A stretch of 64,000 bases of DNA from Actinopolymorpha cephalotaxi (lineage in GTDB: Bacteria > Actinomycetota > Actinomycetes > Propionibacteriales > Actinopolymorphaceae). Each line of letters begins with the position of its first letter. Position 1 is the first letter of the stretch. Location: assembly GCF_013408535.1 (NCBI RefSeq), contig NZ_JACBZA010000001.1, positions 5,540,850 to 5,604,849 of the forward strand. Reading direction: 5' to 3'. Below, piece by piece: positions 25,212-33,475 of this stretch. Under the pieces are notes generated by a model, which was not told where the DNA came from, made no database searches, and saw nothing but the letters and a program-made list of their open reading frames with translations. The position numbers and the translations under genes are program-made.

Positions 25212-26230
25212 GGGCGGAGCAGCACCTTGATCGCGCGCCGCTCGTCCATCGCCTGGTACGCCTCGGCGGCCTTCTCCAGCGGCAGCTCCAGGTCGAAAAC
25301 CCTTCCAGAGTTGATCTTCCGGCTCCAGATCAGCTCGATCAGGTCGGGGAGGTACTGCCGGACCGGCGCCGGGCCGCCGTGCAGGTGCACGTGGGAGAAG
25401 AACAGTTCCGCGCCGGGCAGCGCGACGTCGTGGGAGACGCCGACGTACCCGACGTGGCCGCCCGGACGGGTGGCCCGGATCGCCTGCATCATCGACTCCT
25501 GCGTACCCACCGCCTCGATCACCGAGTGCGCGCCGAGACCTCCGGTCAGCTCCTTGATCCGGGCAACACCCTCGTCACCGCGCTCGGCCACGATGTCGGT
25601 GGCACCGAACTCGCGGGCGAGGTTCTGGCGGGACTCGTGCCGGCTCATCGCGATGACCCGCTCCGCGCCCAACTGCCGGGCGGCGAGTACGCCGAGCAGG
25701 CCGACCGCGCCGTCGCCGACGACCGCGACCGTCCGGCCGGGGCCCGCCTGTGCGGCCACCGCGCCGAACCACCCGGTGCCGAGTACGTCGGAGGCGGCCA
25801 GCAGGCTCGGGACCAGGTCGTCGTCGGGCCGGCCCGGGGTCGCGACCAGGGTGCCGTCCGCGAGGGGGACGCGGAGGTACTCCGCCTGCGTACCGAGCGC
25901 ACCCATGGGCACCCGGTTGACGCAGGAGGTCTGGTAGCCGGCCCGGCAGTTCTCGCAGGTGTTGTCGCTGGCGAAGAACGAGCCGACGACGAACTGTCCC
26001 GGCGCGATCGTGGTGACCTGCGCACCGACCTCCTCGACGACGCCGACGTACTCGTGCCCCATCGGAGCGGGACCGTTCACATCCTCGATCCCGCGGTAGG
26101 GCCACAGGTCCGAGCCGCACACGCAGGCGGCGGACAGCCGGATGATCGCGTCGGTCGGCTCGGTGATCTTCGGCTGGTCCCGGTCCACGACGCGCACGTC
26201 GCCGGGGGCGTTCAGAACTGCTCCTCGCAT
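25208..26230 (-). CDS. Zinc-dependent MDR alcohol dehydrogenase
   Basis: A 340-aa medium-chain dehydrogenase. The catalytic zinc site shows ACVCGSDLW and GHEYVGVV, structural-zinc cysteines are in CENCRAGYQTSC, and the cofactor motif is VVGDGAVGLLGVLAARQLG. It resembles IMP-dehydrogenase-unrelated 'zinc-dependent alcohol dehydrogenase' genes that commonly sit beside MmyB-like XRE regulators. ATG 26230 has GAGGAAG about seven bases upstream. It is the first gene of an operon with the MFS transporter, sharing the ATGA overlap. An oxidoreductase plus exporter pair suggests detoxification of a small electrophile or aldehyde, which is inference. Confidence 0.87.
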   Translation of the reverse strand: MRGAVLNAPGDVRVVDRDQPKITEPTDAIIRLSAACVCGSDLWPYRGIEDVNGPAPMGHEYVGVVEEVGAQVTTIAPGQFVVGSFFASDNTCENCRAGYQTSCVNRVPMGALGTQAEYLRVPLADGTLVATPGRPDDDLVPSLLAASDVLGTGWFGAVAAQAGPGRTVAVVGDGAVGLLGVLAARQLGAERVIAMSRHESRQNLAREFGATDIVAERGDEGVARIKELTGGLGAHSVIEAVGTQESMMQAIRATRPGGHVGYVGVSHDVALPGAELFFSHVHLHGGPAPVRQYLPDLIELIWSRKINSGRVFDLELPLEKAAEAYQAMDERRAIKVLLRP

Positions 26231-26415
26231 ATCGGACTTCCTCACAGGTTCGATGCGGCGGCACGGGTGGTGTGACGGTGCCGGCGGCCAGGTTCTCCCC
26301 GGACCTCCCATGAAAGCCCGGTCGCCGCCCGCGCGGGAGGTCGCGTTTGTGGGGGTAGAAGCTCGACCCCCTTCGGTGGCGGCGAACCCGACGGCACCGG
26401 TCGTACGGTGGGGGC

Positions 26416-27315
26416 GTGGACAACCGTTCCGACATCCGTGACTTCCTCGCCACCCGGCGTGCCCGGCTCACCCCGGAGCAGGTCGGGCTGCCCTCCGGTG
26501 GTGGGCGCCGCCGGGTGCCCGGCCTGCGACGTGAGGAGGTCGCCGTCCTCGCAGGCGTGAGTACGGAGTGGTACACCCGGCTGGAGAAGGGCCACGCCGG
26601 CGGCGTCTCCGAGGACGTCCTGGACGCCGTCGCCCGGGCGCTCCAACTCGACGAGGCCGAACGCGTCTACCTCTTCGACCTGGCCCGTGCCACCAAGCCG
26701 TCGCGGACCGCGACGCAGCGACGGACCAAAGCCCAGGTCCGCCCGGAGCTCCACTGGATGCTCGACTCGATGACGGGGTCGGCGGCGTTCGTCCGCAACG
26801 GCCGGATGGACATCCTCGCCATCAACCCGCTGGGACGGGCGCTGTGCGCACCGATGTACGACAGTGAGACCACCGGCGAGCGGGGCCAGGTCAACATCGC
26901 GCGCTTCCAGTTCCTGGATCCCAGGGCCCACGACTACTACCCGGACTGGGACGGCGCCGCCAACATCACCGCCGCACTGCTGCGCTCCGAAGCCGGCCGT
27001 CATCCGTACGACAAGGCACTACGCGAACTCGTCGGTGAACTCTCCACCGTCAGCGCGGACTTCCGCTCCCGGTGGGCCGCCCACGACGTGCGCATCCACC
27101 GCAGCGGTGTCAAGAGCTTCTTGCACCCCGACGTCGGCCTGGTCGAGATCACCTACCACTCCATGCAGCTGTCGCCCTCGGAGAACGAGGTGCTCGACAT
27201 GACGATCTACACCGCCGAGCCCGGATCCGACTCCGAGGACCGGCTCAGGCTGCTCGCGAGCTGGGCAGCCACCCACCCCCAGGTCACTCACACCCCTGTA
27301 GAGGAAGCGAAGTAG
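26416..27315 (+). CDS. XRE-family regulator with MmyB-like ligand domain
   Basis: The 299-aa protein starts with an XRE helix-turn-helix (GLRREEVAVLAGVSTEWYTR, LEKGHAGGVSEDVLDAVARA) and continues into the MmyB-like ligand-binding domain (MDILAINPLGRALCAPMYDS and NIARFQFLDP), a PAS-like fold described as binding fatty-acid-type ligands. These regulators usually repress a divergent short-chain or medium-chain oxidoreductase. Here the divergent gene is the zinc MDR. The start is GTG 26416. The 185-bp intergenic space probably contains the operator, but I see no clear dyad. Confidence 0.9.
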   Translation: MDNRSDIRDFLATRRARLTPEQVGLPSGGGRRRVPGLRREEVAVLAGVSTEWYTRLEKGHAGGVSEDVLDAVARALQLDEAERVYLFDLARATKPSRTATQRRTKAQVRPELHWMLDSMTGSAAFVRNGRMDILAINPLGRALCAPMYDSETTGERGQVNIARFQFLDPRAHDYYPDWDGAANITAALLRSEAGRHPYDKALRELVGELSTVSADFRSRWAAHDVRIHRSGVKSFLHPDVGLVEITYHSMQLSPSENEVLDMTIYTAEPGSDSEDRLRLLASWAATHPQVTHTPVEEAK

Positions 27316-27486
27316 CACCCATACAGGTCAGCCGAAGCTCCAGCGACACCGCCAAGGTGCACGTGGCCATCAACGAGGCGGACGAGGACCACCCCGTCGT
27401 GCACTGGCTCACCCGGTCACCGACGAGGAGTACGCCGCCGCCCCTGCCGTCTGAGCAGGTCGTCGCTCACACGTGAGGCCGGGCCC

Positions 27487-27506
27487 GATTCTTCCGCGGA
27501 AGAATC
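27487..27506. promoter_or_regulatory. Perfect 20-bp palindrome
   Basis: GATTCTTCCGCGGAAGAATC is its own reverse complement with no central gap. It lies in non-coding DNA between two convergent genes, where an operator is not expected, and is too short-looped to act as an RNA hairpin. It may be a protein-binding site or a recombination target. Confidence 0.5.
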
Positions 27507-27603
27507 TCGACAACCGTGGTGCGGTCCGTTTCCTGTCGGGTACCTGGCCTGGTCCGGTGACTTGGTGAAGCGTGAAGATTCCAGGTGCTCAGAGGCACCG
27601 TGC

Positions 27604-27653
27604 GTCTTCACACTTCCAGCCCGGCCCGGCTTCGCATGAGGAAGCGTGAAGAC
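27604..27653. terminator. Probable bidirectional terminator stem
   Basis: Arms GTCTTCACACTTCC (27604-27617) and GGAAGCGTGAAGAC (27640-27653) pair at 13 of 14 positions across a 22-base loop. It lies between the convergent XRE and SWIM genes, 75 bp from the SWIM stop, where a shared terminator would be useful. No U-tract follows, which is usual in high-GC actinobacteria. Confidence 0.45.
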
Positions 27654-27728
27654 CTTCGGTTGTCATGGGCACCGTTGGTCTCCACACTGCGCCGATTGCC
27701 CGAGTGTGGACGGGCCGCAGACTCCGAA

Positions 27729-29504
27729 TCAGGGCAGGCCGGCCAGGTCGAGTTCCTCACGCAGAGCACGCTTGGCCTTGTGGGTCGTACGCAACGCACG
27801 CAGGTGCGCGTCGAACTCGTCCAGGTGACCGCTGCCCTCCGCCAGCGTGCGCGCCTCCGTCAGCAGGCTCGCCGCCTCCTGGTAGGAACGTCGGTCCTTC
27901 TTCTCGATCTCCAGTTCGGCAGCGGCCCGCAACACCACGATCGCGTCACCAGGATGGGCGTCGGCGCGGGCACGGGCCAGCTGGAGCCACAGGCCGAACC
28001 GGCATCCGCCGGCGACGGCCGCCTCCCACGCCCCCTCGATGTCGCCTTCCCACAGCAGCACCTCCACCAGCGTGGAATGCCCGTAGCCGTCGGAGAACGG
28101 CGGAAGATCGGTGCGTTGCCCCGCGGCCGGCTCGTCGCGCAACACGTCCATCGCACGGTCCCGCCAGCGGGTGAACCGCTTTCCCGCCACCTTGCGCAGG
28201 GCGATGTAGGCATCCACGCTGGGGCTCTCGGCGAAGTTGTCCCACAGCAGGTCTTGGGCCTTGCCCCGGTCGCCTGTGCGTACGTGACATTCGGCGGCGA
28301 GACGACGCAACCGGGGATCGGGCGGGAAGTCCGACAGGCCGCGATCGACCCACTCCAGAGCCTCCGCGTCCCGCCCGTCCTCGTGTAGCCGCTGGGCGAT
28401 CCGCAGAATGTCGTACGCACCGGCGACGTCCCGGGACAGCACCTCGACGAGGGCGTCGGTGCCGCCCTCGCACTCGGCAAGGCGTTCCATCAGGTACGTG
28501 ACGGTGAACCTGCCACTGCCGTGGTCGCTTCCCTGCTTGGGCGGCAACGCGTTCCAGGCGCCCTCGACGAGCTCGCGGTATCTCGCCATCCCGGTGGGCC
28601 CGAGCACCGGCACGTAGTCGGGCACAGCGGTGATGAATACTTCGTACTCGCTGCGAAGAGCGCGTTCGACGAGGAACTCCGCCAGCGACACCGGGTCCAG
28701 GGCGGACGCCGAGCACGCCTCGAGATGAATTTCTTCCGCCCGGTCGATGGCCACCCGCAGGCCACCGTCGGAGTCGTCGACCAGACCGGCGGCCGACTCC
28801 AGCAGGTCCAGCGCGTACGCCGCCAACTCCCGCGCGGCGTCCGGGAAACCCTCCCCGATCAGCTTGGCCACCTCGGTCAGCACTTCTTCGATGCCCCAGA
28901 AGTAGCCCTCCGCCTCGCGGTAGTCGACGTAGTAGCCGACGTCGACGGCCTGCTCCAGGCGGCTGCGCAGGTGCCGGTTGTCGAACGCGTCACCGGCGTC
29001 GACGCCGGCAGCGACCTCCAACCGTGCACGCAGCAACGGGTCGCTGTCCGCGGCCCGCAGCAGCTCCTCGACCAGCCACGGCCCGTCCTGGCGGAGCAGG
29101 AAGTTTCGCAGCCGGCGGTCGCGCCCGCCCTTGCTCTTCGTACCCGCCTTGGCCTTTCCGGCGCTTTTCACTGTGCGCTTCTTTCCTCCGCCCGTGCCCT
29201 TGCCTGCGGTCGTGGCGATGGGAGCGTCCTCGCCGTCCAGCCATGCCAGCGCCGCCGCGACGCAGTGTTTGCAGAAGAATCCCTCGGCGCCGAACGGGCA
29301 GTTGCACCGGCCTTCCAGACCGGTCGGCGTCAGGTCGAGGCGTACGCGGTAGGCGCGACCACCGTCGACGATCGCGGACACTGCCACGCCGTCGACCTTC
29401 AGCTCCCGAACCCGGCCGGACAGGAAGTAGTCCCGTCCGCGTTGGAACGACCCTGGGTCGGCCACCGCGCTGACCATCGGTTCACTCACCGAGATCGCCA
29501 CCAT
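27729..29504 (-). CDS. SWIM zinc-finger protein with helical-repeat body
   Basis: The 591-aa protein begins with an N-terminal domain leading to the SWIM motif CNCPFGAEGFFCKHC (Cys67, Cys69, Cys78, His80). A Lys/Gly-rich linker follows near residues 100-125 (GKGTGGGKKRTVKSAGKAKA). The remaining 450 residues form a helical, TPR-like scaffold (ILRIAQRLHEDGRDAEALEW, LRRLAAECHVRTGDRGKAQD). SWIM domains bind DNA or proteins, and bacterial examples occur in SNF2-associated and stand-alone proteins. No ATPase gene is adjacent. The role is unknown. The ATG at 29504 lacks a clear Shine-Dalgarno sequence. Confidence 0.85.
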   Translation of the reverse strand: MVAISVSEPMVSAVADPGSFQRGRDYFLSGRVRELKVDGVAVSAIVDGGRAYRVRLDLTPTGLEGRCNCPFGAEGFFCKHCVAAALAWLDGEDAPIATTAGKGTGGGKKRTVKSAGKAKAGTKSKGGRDRRLRNFLLRQDGPWLVEELLRAADSDPLLRARLEVAAGVDAGDAFDNRHLRSRLEQAVDVGYYVDYREAEGYFWGIEEVLTEVAKLIGEGFPDAARELAAYALDLLESAAGLVDDSDGGLRVAIDRAEEIHLEACSASALDPVSLAEFLVERALRSEYEVFITAVPDYVPVLGPTGMARYRELVEGAWNALPPKQGSDHGSGRFTVTYLMERLAECEGGTDALVEVLSRDVAGAYDILRIAQRLHEDGRDAEALEWVDRGLSDFPPDPRLRRLAAECHVRTGDRGKAQDLLWDNFAESPSVDAYIALRKVAGKRFTRWRDRAMDVLRDEPAAGQRTDLPPFSDGYGHSTLVEVLLWEGDIEGAWEAAVAGGCRFGLWLQLARARADAHPGDAIVVLRAAAELEIEKKDRRSYQEAASLLTEARTLAEGSGHLDEFDAHLRALRTTHKAKRALREELDLAGLP

Positions 29505-29828
29505 GCCGCCCGATCATGCCACCCGCCCGCCGGGCACGATAGACCGGGTACGACAAAAAGTAGCGAACCGACTACTCAAAGGAGCAGCGGAGTGCCGCCC
29601 CGGACCGCCGAAACGACACGAAACTTACCTGCTGGGTAAGTTTCGTGCGGCCTGGCTCGAGGAATCTGCACGATCATTACCGGCGGTACCGGCCGGACTC
29701 GCAGGCCGGAACACGTGAGCCGACCCAGCAAAGAAATCTGACTGGCAGGCGATGAGTTCGGGGAGCGGACCGGGTCTACCCCGGGAGCCACGTCCACGTG
29801 GACACGAACGAAGATCGTTGGGGAGCCC
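29505..29828. other. Gap upstream of DUF899 gene with mini-ORF and hairpin
   Basis: This gap contains a short inverted repeat (AGTAG/CTACT, about 29560-29575), an excellent ribosome site AAAGGAG (29578-29584), a 15-codon GTG-initiated frame (29592-29639) and a perfect 13-bp-arm hairpin that covers the end of that frame. After the hairpin, another frame reads GKFRAAWLEESARSLPAVPA to a stop at 29718. These could be the two ends of a deleted TetR gene, or a leader-peptide arrangement. Confidence 0.35.
29617..29647. promoter_or_regulatory. Perfect 13-bp inverted repeat upstream of DUF899 gene
   Basis: Arms CACGAAACTTACC and GGTAAGTTTCGTG flank the five-base loop TGCTG with no mismatch. AT content is higher than the surroundings. 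The ACTTACC/GGTAAGT core looks like an operator for a dimeric regulator such as HxlR or TetR types. As RNA it would also form a stable hairpin. It lies 182 bp before the DUF899 start. Confidence 0.6.
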
Positions 29829-30521
29829 ATGACAGCCACCGCACTACCGAAGATCGTCGACGCCGAGACCTGGCAGCGCCACCTCGACGAGCTGCGCGTC
29901 CGGGAGAAGGCAGCGACCCGGGAGCTCGACGCGATCGCCGCGCAGCGCCGCCACCTGCCGGCCGTCCAGATGCCCGACTACACCCTCGAGGGCGAGGACG
30001 GGCCGGTCCGGCTGGCCGACGTCTTCGACGGCAAGTCGCAGCTGATCGTCTACAACCACATGTGGTTTCCGGGCGAGGAGTGGCAGTGCCCGGGCTGCAC
30101 CGGGTTCACCTCGCAGTACACCCGGCTGGAGTTCCTGGACAACTACGACGCCCGCTTCGTCATCGTCACCCAGGGCCCGATCGACGAGGCACTCGCGTAC
30201 AAGCGGCGGGTCGGCAACCAGATGACGTGGTACTCCACCGCCAACAGCACGTTCGGTGAGGACGTCGGTGCGCCGGCCGGTGGCGGGTTCGCTGTCAACG
30301 TGTTCTTGCGCGACGGCGACACCGTCTACCGCACCTGGCACACCAACGGCCGGGGCACCGAGCAGCTCAGTCACACCTTCGCGTTGATCGACCTGCTGCC
30401 GTACGGCCGGCAGGAGGAGTGGCAGGACTCCCCCGACGGCTGGCCCCAGGCGCCCACGTACAGCCGATGGACCGGTTCACAGGACATCGCCGCGGCCTAC
30501 GGCGAGGCAGATCGCACATGA
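29829..30521 (+). CDS. DUF899 thioredoxin-fold protein
   Basis: The 230-aa protein matches DUF899, a thioredoxin-like family. The core reads QLIVYNHMWF followed by WQCPGCTGFTSQYTRLEFLD with a CxxC pair (Cys87, Cys90), then RFVIVTQGPIDEALAYKRRV and VNVFLRDGDTVYRTWHTNGR. A redox or disulfide-related role is plausible, but no member's substrate is established to my knowledge. The ATG is preceded closely by GGGGAG. The stop overlaps the next gene's start by four bases (ATGA), so the DHFR-like protein is its coupled partner. Confidence 0.85.
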   Translation: MTATALPKIVDAETWQRHLDELRVREKAATRELDAIAAQRRHLPAVQMPDYTLEGEDGPVRLADVFDGKSQLIVYNHMWFPGEEWQCPGCTGFTSQYTRLEFLDNYDARFVIVTQGPIDEALAYKRRVGNQMTWYSTANSTFGEDVGAPAGGGFAVNVFLRDGDTVYRTWHTNGRGTEQLSHTFALIDLLPYGRQEEWQDSPDGWPQAPTYSRWTGSQDIAAAYGEADRT

Positions 30522-31159
30522 GCAAGGTGATCGGCGACCTTTCGATCTCCGTCGACGGCTACTCGGCCGGGCTGAACCAGACCGAGCAGCGTCCGTTCGG
30601 CGACGACGGCGGGGACGGCTGGGGCCGCAAGCTGCACGCCTGGATGTTCGAGACGCCCGAGGAGGACCGGGCCGACGGCGACGGTAACGCACAGACTGCC
30701 GGCACCCGGGGCGAGGTGACCGCGCCCGGCGCGTTCGTCATAGGCCGCAACATGTTCGGCCCCGTACGCGGCGAGTGGGACCGGGAGTGGAAGGGCTGGT
30801 GGGGCGACGACCCGCCGTTTCACGTCCCGGTCTTCGTCCTCACCCACCACCCGCGCGACCCGCAACCGATGGACGGGGGTACGACGTTCCACTTCGTCAC
30901 CGACGGGATCGAATCCGCGCTGAAACAGGCGCGCGAGGCCGCGGGGGACGGCGACGTGTCGATCCTGGGTGGGGCAACCACGCTCAACCAGTACCTCGCC
31001 GCCGGCCTGATCGACGAGTTGCGGCTGCACATCGTGCCGTCGATGCTCGGTGCCGGCACCCGGATCTTCGACGGCGTCCCGCCGCTGAAGCTGGAGCAGG
31101 TGGAGGCGCCACCGGCCAAGAGCTCGGTCACGCACGTGACCTACCGCGTGCTCCGCTGA
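30518..31159 (+). CDS. Dihydrofolate reductase/RibD C-terminal-like protein
   Basis: A 213-aa protein of the DHFR-like RibD_C group. Visible are the N-terminal VIGDLSISVDGYSAG, the nucleotide-binding PGAFVIGRNMFG, the second NADPH motif VSILGGATTLNQYLAAGLID and ELRLHIVPSMLGAGTRIFDG. These proteins are common solitary reductases in actinobacteria and are not the folate-pathway DHFR. The start overlaps the DUF899 stop, indicating co-translation. Together they may form a two-component redox unit under the hairpin-containing promoter upstream. The substrate is unknown. Confidence 0.85.
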   Translation: MSKVIGDLSISVDGYSAGLNQTEQRPFGDDGGDGWGRKLHAWMFETPEEDRADGDGNAQTAGTRGEVTAPGAFVIGRNMFGPVRGEWDREWKGWWGDDPPFHVPVFVLTHHPRDPQPMDGGTTFHFVTDGIESALKQAREAAGDGDVSILGGATTLNQYLAAGLIDELRLHIVPSMLGAGTRIFDGVPPLKLEQVEAPPAKSSVTHVTYRVLR

Positions 31160-31367
31160 CCGGCGGTCACCCACGCATCGCGACGCCCGCCGCTCTCCCC
31201 GGCCCCGGTGGTCGGCTCGTCCATCGGGCCGGCTGCCGGTCTGGCAGTCCCGTCCGGAGGTGACCAGAGAGCCGACCGAACGAGAGCTGTACAAATGCCG
31301 CCGGGAGAGCGCAGCATGGGGCACCCGAACGCGATCAGCGTGCGCGGAGGTCACGAGGGAGCCCGCC

Positions 31368-32387
31368 ATGCAGTTGCCCCGTCGGTCGAGGTCCACCAGA
31401 CGCCTGCTCTTCCTGTTCGCCGCCGCCTTCGCCGCCCTGGTCACGGGCGTGGTCGCCACCCTGGTCGGCGGCGCTCCGGCATACGCGGCTTCGACCGGCG
31501 GGTCCGGCGGCCACCCGGGCGACCACTGGACGCCGGTGCCGGGTTCGGCCCGGGCATCCTCCGCGCCGGCGACCACGGTCTACGGCGGGAATCTGCACGT
31601 GTTCGTCCGCGGCGCCGGCGGGGAGATCCGCACCACGCGCTACTCGCTGGGCTCGGACTCCTGGTCGGCGTGGACCTCCCTGCCGGGCAAGGCCCACGCC
31701 ACGTCCGCACCGGTGGCGGTCGTCTTCCTCGGCGAGATTCACCTCTTCGTCCGGGACGTCGGCGGTTCCATTCGTGTCAACCGGTACTTGCTCTCGACGA
31801 ACGCATGGTCGGGGTGGGCCACCGTGCCGGGCTCGGCAGGGGCAAGGTCGGCACCGACCGCGGTGGTCTACGGCGGCGAGATCCACCTCTTCGTCCGCGC
31901 GGCCGAGGGCCGGATCCGCACCACGCGGTACGCATCGGGCACGAGCCCGTGGTCGTCCTGGACATCCCTACCAGGCAACGCCAACGCGAGCTCCGCGCCC
32001 GTGGCGGTCGTCTACGGAGGCGAGATCCAGCTCTTCGTCCGCGCCGCCGCCGGCCGGATCCGCACCACGCAGTTTTCGCTGGGCACGAACGCCTGGTCGG
32101 CCTGGACATCCCTGCCAGGCAAGGCCAGAGCGACCACGTCCGCACCCGCAGCGGTCGTCTACGGGGGCGAGCTCCGCCTCTTCGTCCGCAGTGTCGCCGG
32201 CCGGGTTCGTACGGCGCGGTACTCGCTGGACACCGGCACCTGGTCGGACTGGACCTTCGTACCGGACACCGCCAGGACGAGGTCGGCGCCGGCGACAGGT
32301 GTGTACGGCGGGTGGCTGCGCCTGTTCGTCACCGGACCGCGGCATCGCGTCCACCAGCTGATCCTCGACGGTCAACCGAGCGCGTAG
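31368..32387 (+). CDS. Secreted repeat protein, sialidase/PLL-like beta-propeller
   Basis: The 339-aa precursor has a basic signal peptide (LLFLFAAAFAALVTGVVATL, likely cut after AYA). The mature part is about six repeats of some 47 residues with consensus SAP-x-x-VVYGGE-x-x-LFVR, GRIRTTRYSLG and WSxWTSLPG. The aromatic WS-x-W and LFVR strands suggest a bladed propeller of the PLL/sialidase-like type, which binds carbohydrate. No catalytic residues can be assigned. GAGGGAG lies seven bases before the ATG. Its 3' end overlaps the convergent DHFR-like gene by 16 bp. The repeats are diverged at protein level, so this is an old expansion. Confidence 0.8.
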   Translation: MQLPRRSRSTRRLLFLFAAAFAALVTGVVATLVGGAPAYAASTGGSGGHPGDHWTPVPGSARASSAPATTVYGGNLHVFVRGAGGEIRTTRYSLGSDSWSAWTSLPGKAHATSAPVAVVFLGEIHLFVRDVGGSIRVNRYLLSTNAWSGWATVPGSAGARSAPTAVVYGGEIHLFVRAAEGRIRTTRYASGTSPWSSWTSLPGNANASSAPVAVVYGGEIQLFVRAAAGRIRTTQFSLGTNAWSAWTSLPGKARATTSAPAAVVYGGELRLFVRSVAGRVRTARYSLDTGTWSDWTFVPDTARTRSAPATGVYGGWLRLFVTGPRHRVHQLILDGQPSA

Positions 32388-32926
32388 TGGAGGTGTACGA
32401 CTCCACTACCGAAGCGATGTTCGTCCAGAAGCCGGAGCGGGACGTGAACGCCGTCGGGCAGCGCACGCTTGCCACCGCCGACGATCACCGGGTTGAGGAA
32501 CAGGTGGTATTCGTCGACCAGGCCGGCGGCGATCGCCTGGGCCCCGAGCTCGGCGCCGCCGATCGAGAGGTCGCGGGCCGAGGACTCCTTGAGCGCTCGG
32601 ATCGCCGCGGGGTCGAAGTCACGCTCGATCCGGGTCCGCGCACTCGACGGCGTTTCGAGCGTGCGTGAGTACACGATCTTGTCGGCGGCCCGCCAGAGCT
32701 TGGTGAAGTCCTGCGCAACCTCCGGTTGACCGCTGGTGTCCACGGTCTCCCAGTAGATCATCGTGTCGTACATCCTGCGGCCGTAGAGGTAGGTGCCGAT
32801 CGGGCGTTCGAGGTCGTTGACGTACGCGTGCACCTCCTCGTCGGGAGCGGCCCACTCGAACCCGCCGTCCGCGTCCTCGACGTACCCGTCCAGTGACGCG
32901 AGTGCGGAGTAGATCAGCCTGGCCAT
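32372..32926 (-). CDS. Dihydrofolate reductase/RibD C-terminal-like protein (second)
   Basis: A 184-aa DHFR-like RibD_C protein. It starts ARLIYSALASLDGYVEDADG, has the nucleotide-binding TYLYGRRMYDTMIYWE, the cofactor motif LSIGGAELGAQAIAAGLVDE and the terminal strands YHLFLNPVIVGGGKRALPDG. AAGGAG is seven bases before ATG 32926. It shares the fold but little sequence with the protein encoded at 30518-31159, so the two are not a recent duplication. The substrate is unknown. The MarR gene reads in the same direction 110 bp upstream. Confidence 0.85.
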   Translation of the reverse strand: MARLIYSALASLDGYVEDADGGFEWAAPDEEVHAYVNDLERPIGTYLYGRRMYDTMIYWETVDTSGQPEVAQDFTKLWRAADKIVYSRTLETPSSARTRIERDFDPAAIRALKESSARDLSIGGAELGAQAIAAGLVDEYHLFLNPVIVGGGKRALPDGVHVPLRLLDEHRFGSGVVHLHYALG

Positions 32927-33036
32927 GTCAGTTCTCCTTGTCACCTTGTCCGCGCAGAGCAGCCTGGCACCTTCCTACCCGATGGCACCGACAGTGCCCT
33001 CGCGGAGCAGGACGGCGAACCGGGGGACGCCGGCGT

Positions 33037-33432
33037 CTACGTGTCCGAGGGAAGGCCGTGCATCAGCGCGGCGAGTTCGCGCAACTCGGCCAGGTGGACC
33101 TTGGTGAGCTGGGCGAGCGTGCGTTCGCCCTCCTCGGTGAGCCGCAGGTGCACGCGGCGGTGGTCGTCGGCATCGCGTTCGCGCGTCACCATCCCGTGGA
33201 CCGCGAGCCGGTCGACGAGCTCGCCCGCGCTGTGCGCCTTGATCAGCAGAGCGTCCGCGATCTCGCCGATCGTCGGCCCGCCCGGGGTCGTCGACCCGCG
33301 GATCGCCAGCAGCAGTTGGTGCTGCGCGTGCGTCAGTCCGTAGTCGGCGGCGGCTTCGCGGCTCCATCGGTCGAAGCGACGGAGTTGGTTACGGAACGCC
33401 AGCAGCTGTCGGTACTGCGTGTCGGTGGGCAC
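33037..33432 (-). CDS. MarR-family transcriptional regulator
   Basis: The 131-aa protein has the winged-helix DNA-binding region of MarR proteins (GPTIGEIADALLIKAHSAGE, LVDRLAVHGMVTRERDADDH, RRVHLRLTEEGERTLAQL) between dimerisation helices. The start is GTG 33432. The reading frame extends further upstream, but that DNA is the intergenic space and the divergent ClC gene. A TAATAG sequence ten bases before the GTG suggests an almost leaderless transcript. It is divergent from the chloride-channel gene with 43 bp between starts, so autoregulation and control of that gene are likely. Confidence 0.88.
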   Translation of the reverse strand: MPTDTQYRQLLAFRNQLRRFDRWSREAAADYGLTHAQHQLLLAIRGSTTPGGPTIGEIADALLIKAHSAGELVDRLAVHGMVTRERDADDHRRVHLRLTEEGERTLAQLTKVHLAELRELAALMHGLPSDT

Positions 33433-33450
33433 CCGGCCAAGTCTATTACC

Positions 33451-33469
33451 TCGTACTACGATATATCTT
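33451..33469. promoter_or_regulatory. Overlapping dyads in the marR/ClC divergent promoter
   Basis: TCGTACTACGA (33451-33461, arms TCGTA/TACGA) is followed by the palindrome GATATATC (33460-33467). Both are in the 43 bp between the two start codons. TATCTT at 33464-33469 lies six bases before the ClC GTG and could be the -10 element of a leaderless message. A MarR dimer bound here would block both promoters. Confidence 0.55.
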
Positions 33470-33475
33470 GCGTCC

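Larger units (their letters stand above)
27316..27728. other. Long gap between convergent XRE and SWIM genes
   Basis: The first third carries a protein-like run (KVHVAINEADEDHPVVHWLT) that continues as VTDEEYAAAPAV-stop after a frame change, so it may be a small decayed gene ending at 27454. A perfect 20-bp palindrome is at 27487-27506. Three copies of a GGAAGYGTGAAGAC-like word follow at about 27566, 27604 (inverted) and 27640. I see no tRNA or other RNA gene. Confidence 0.4.
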
